Position numbers and translations under genes: made by a program. Positions 14,569 through 16,117 of a stretch of 16,117 nt of DNA are shown piece after piece. Origin of the DNA: Verrucomicrobiota bacterium (lineage in GTDB: Bacteria > Verrucomicrobiota > Verrucomicrobiia > Opitutales > Intestinicryptomonadaceae); contig QALA01000003.1 of NCBI GenBank assembly GCA_003343565.1, positions 1 through 16,117 on the forward strand. Reading direction: 5' to 3'. Below the pieces are notes generated by a model. It was given only the letters and a program-made list of their open reading frames with translations. It was not told the origin of the DNA and made no database searches. Every line of letters begins with the position of its first letter. Positions within the stretch are counted from its first letter, which is position 1.

Positions 14569-15375
14569 ATGAATATTACGATAAAAGATCTCTTGGACGC
14601 CGGCGTCCATTTCGGCCACCAAACGCGCCGCTGGAATCCCCGCTCCAAGCCCTATGTTTACGACCACCGTTCCGGCGTGTCCATAATCGACTTGGAAAAG
14701 ACCTTCGCGCAGCTTGAGAAGTCCGCGGCCTTTTTGGAGCAGGTAGTAGCCGACGGCAAGGACGTCATCTTCATAGGCACAAAGCGCCAGGCGCAGGAGA
14801 TTCTGCGTGAGGCCGCCAACATCTGCGGCATGCCGTACTGCGTAAACCGCTGGCTGGGAGGCACGCTCACAAACTTTGAAACAATCCTGACAAGCCTCAA
14901 AAAATACAAGAAGTTTCTCTCCATGGAAACTTCCGGCGAATTGGACAAGCTCTACGCCAAAGAGGCCGCCGCAATACGCCGCGAGATGGACAGAATGAGC
15001 CGCAATTTCGAGGGCATAAAGGAAATACACAAGCTCCCCGGAGCGGCATTTATCGTCGACATCAAGAACGAAGAAATCGCGGTTTCCGAATGCCGTAAGC
15101 TCTCTATTCCGACAGTCGCAATCGTCGATACGAATTCGGACCCGACCCTCGTCGATTATCCCATTCCCGCCAATGACGACGCCGTAAAGAGCATTCGCCT
15201 GATAACCGAAGTGGTCGTAGAGGCGATACAAAACGGTTTGAGCCGCCGCACGGCGCAAGTCAAAAATCCGCAGCTCGCGGCGTCGAAGGCGGCCAAGGCG
15301 GAAGCGCCCGCGGACGACGCGCAGGTCAGCTTCTCGGCGGACATAGACGTTGAGAAGGTCGAGGAAGCAAAGTAA
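14569..15375 (+). CDS. rpsB: 30S ribosomal protein S2
   Basis: This is a 268-residue S2 protein of the small ribosomal subunit. Hallmarks in order are IKDLLDAGVHFGHQTRRWNP at the N-terminus, YVYDHRSGVSIIDLEKT, KDVIFIGTKRQAQEI, YCVNRWLGGTLTNF, a coiled-coil-like segment (about 110-150), LPGAAFIVDIKNEEIAVSE, and VAIVDTNSDPTLVDYPIPANDDAVKSI. The last 30 residues form an Ala/Glu/Lys-rich extension beyond the conserved domain. CGGAG, about 8 nt before the ATG, is the ribosome site. tsf follows after 18 nt, in the rpsB-tsf order common in bacteria. Confidence 0.98.
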   Translation: MNITIKDLLDAGVHFGHQTRRWNPRSKPYVYDHRSGVSIIDLEKTFAQLEKSAAFLEQVVADGKDVIFIGTKRQAQEILREAANICGMPYCVNRWLGGTLTNFETILTSLKKYKKFLSMETSGELDKLYAKEAAAIRREMDRMSRNFEGIKEIHKLPGAAFIVDIKNEEIAVSECRKLSIPTVAIVDTNSDPTLVDYPIPANDDAVKSIRLITEVVVEAIQNGLSRRTAQVKNPQLAASKAAKAEAPADDAQVSFSADIDVEKVEEAK

Positions 15376-15393
15376 ACTTAGAGGAAAATTTTT

Positions 15394-15984
15394 ATGGAAA
15401 TTACCGGAAAAATGGTTGCCGATTTGCGCGCGCAGACCGGCGCGGGAATTGTGGACTGCAAAAAGGCGCTCGTAGAGGCGGACGGAAATGCGGAAGCCGC
15501 AGTGGAAATACTCCGCAAGAAGGGCGTGGCAACGGCCGCAAAGAAAGCCGGAAGAACGGCGTCGCAGGGATTGATTTCGGCGTACATACACTCGAACAAC
15601 AAGGTGGGCGTGCTCATAGAAGTGGCCTGCGAGTCGGACTTCGTGGCCAAGAACGAAGATTTCAAGGCTTTCGTAAAAGACTTGTGCATGCACATTGCGG
15701 CGGCCGCGCCCGTCTGCATCTCCCGCGAGGAGGTTCCGCAGGATCTCGTCGCAAAGGAGACGGAAATAGCCATGGCGCAGCTGGCGGAAGACAAAAAGCC
15801 CGAAGCCGTAAAGGAGAAAATCGTCAAGGGCAAAATCGACAAGTTCATCTCCGGCATCTGCCTGCTCGAACAGCCCTTTGTCAAGGACGACTCTATGACC
15901 GTCGGCGACCTGCTTACGCAGAAAATTGCGGTAATCGGGGAAAAGATTGAGATTAAGCGCTTCACGCGTTATCAAATCGGATAA
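15394..15984 (+). CDS. tsf: elongation factor Ts (short form)
   Basis: This is the nucleotide exchange factor for EF-Tu. The 196-residue protein has the UBA-like N-terminal domain (VADLRAQTGAGIVDCKKALVEADGN, about 8-32) and the core motif SDFVAKN (81-87), normally TDFVAKN, which contacts EF-Tu. The rest of a single core subdomain follows, ending in QPFVKDDSMTVGDLL and EIKRFTRYQIG. The second core subdomain and long coiled coil of the roughly 280-residue enterobacterial type are absent, as in other short EF-Ts proteins such as that of Thermus. AGAGGA before the ATG is a clear ribosome site. Confidence 0.97.
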   Translation: MEITGKMVADLRAQTGAGIVDCKKALVEADGNAEAAVEILRKKGVATAAKKAGRTASQGLISAYIHSNNKVGVLIEVACESDFVAKNEDFKAFVKDLCMHIAAAAPVCISREEVPQDLVAKETEIAMAQLAEDKKPEAVKEKIVKGKIDKFISGICLLEQPFVKDDSMTVGDLLTQKIAVIGEKIEIKRFTRYQIG

Positions 15985-16012
15985 CCGGCAAAAGAAACAT
16001 CTACATAAAAAT

Positions 16013-16047
16013 AAAACGCGGACTCCAAACGAGGGCCCGCGTTTTTT
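16013..16047 (+). terminator. strong terminator after tsf, possibly bidirectional
   Basis: AAAACGCGG (16013-16021) pairs with CCGCGTTTT (16037-16045). A small internal loop and a CTC/GAG inner stem lie within, and six T follow (16042-16047). On the minus strand the stem is followed by TTTTATTTTTA, so it could also end a convergent gene. Confidence 0.8.
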
Positions 16048-16117
16048 GCGCATGCGCCAATCGCAAACTACGCTGGGTGGCGACCAGCGGTGGCACCGTG
16101 AAAATCTACAAAAAAAA
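16048..16117. other. window edge: possible start or end of a neighbouring gene
   Basis: Two readings are possible. On the plus strand, GTG at 16098 begins VKIYKK after AGCGGTGG and runs off the edge, like a gene start. On the minus strand, an open frame enters from the edge (FFVDFHGATAGRHPA) and stops at 16072-16074, just before the bidirectional terminator. Seventy bases cannot decide between them. Confidence 0.2.

Noticed and set aside
14515..16053. A 512-codon minus-strand frame across rpsB and tsf
   Set aside because: It is exactly antisense to two unmistakable genes, is rich in Arg, Val, Phe and Cys, and has no recognisable domain; it reflects codon bias of the plus strand.
16086..16100. 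T-box-like core (GGTGGCACCGTG)
   Set aside because: A T-box leader would need some 150-250 nt upstream, but the tsf terminator lies only 40 nt before it. The match is better explained as the edge of a neighbouring gene.

Overview
The window looks like chromosomal DNA of a Gram-negative bacterium, probably of the PVC group (Verrucomicrobiota, perhaps Opitutales or a relative). That placement is an inference. It rests on the mix of a short EF-Ts of about 196 residues, secreted beta-helix and lipoprotein TIM-barrel sugar enzymes, a LolA-like periplasmic protein, and GC-rich genes separated by long spacers of A-runs and CG-rich words. No sequence search was possible. Coding density is only about 74 percent. 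Six spacers of roughly 430 to 820 bases hold short duplications, inverted repeats and decayed gene ends instead of genes.

Layout. 1-403: 3' end of an EamA/DMT permease. 978-1748 (-): a cytoplasmic protein of unknown function with its own promoter. 2180-3515: purE followed by a degenerate RluA-type pseudouridine synthase. 3516-4332: a gene-free spacer with a decayed second copy of the end of that synthase gene. 4333-9188: a five-gene unit of secG, a LolA-like secreted protein, an M29 aminopeptidase, an RluD-like pseudouridine synthase and an O-acetylhomoserine sulfhydrylase (metY). It has a promoter before secG and terminator hairpins after metY. 9189-9792: two tandem copies of a segment of about 250 bp derived from the end and flank of the next gene. 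9793-11229 (-): a secreted GH28-like beta-helix protein. 12029-12910 (-): a lipoprotein xylose-isomerase-like TIM barrel. 13045-13980 (+): a second EamA permease, divergent from the TIM barrel. 14569-15984: rpsB-tsf, closed by a strong terminator.

How the genes may work together. purE, secG, rpsB, tsf and the pseudouridine synthases are housekeeping genes. metY makes homocysteine or a related thiol product. The beta-helix protein, the TIM-barrel lipoprotein and the nearby permease could form a small envelope sugar-handling set, but they are separated by long spacers and are not an operon.

No defence system, CRISPR array, phage, IS element or tRNA was seen. The most unusual signals are non-coding. 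Two different genes have had their 3' ends copied 230-255 bp downstream into the adjacent spacer. Two interleaved inverted repeats lie just past gene ends. There is a seven-unit 14-15 bp degenerate tandem repeat at 11640-11739.
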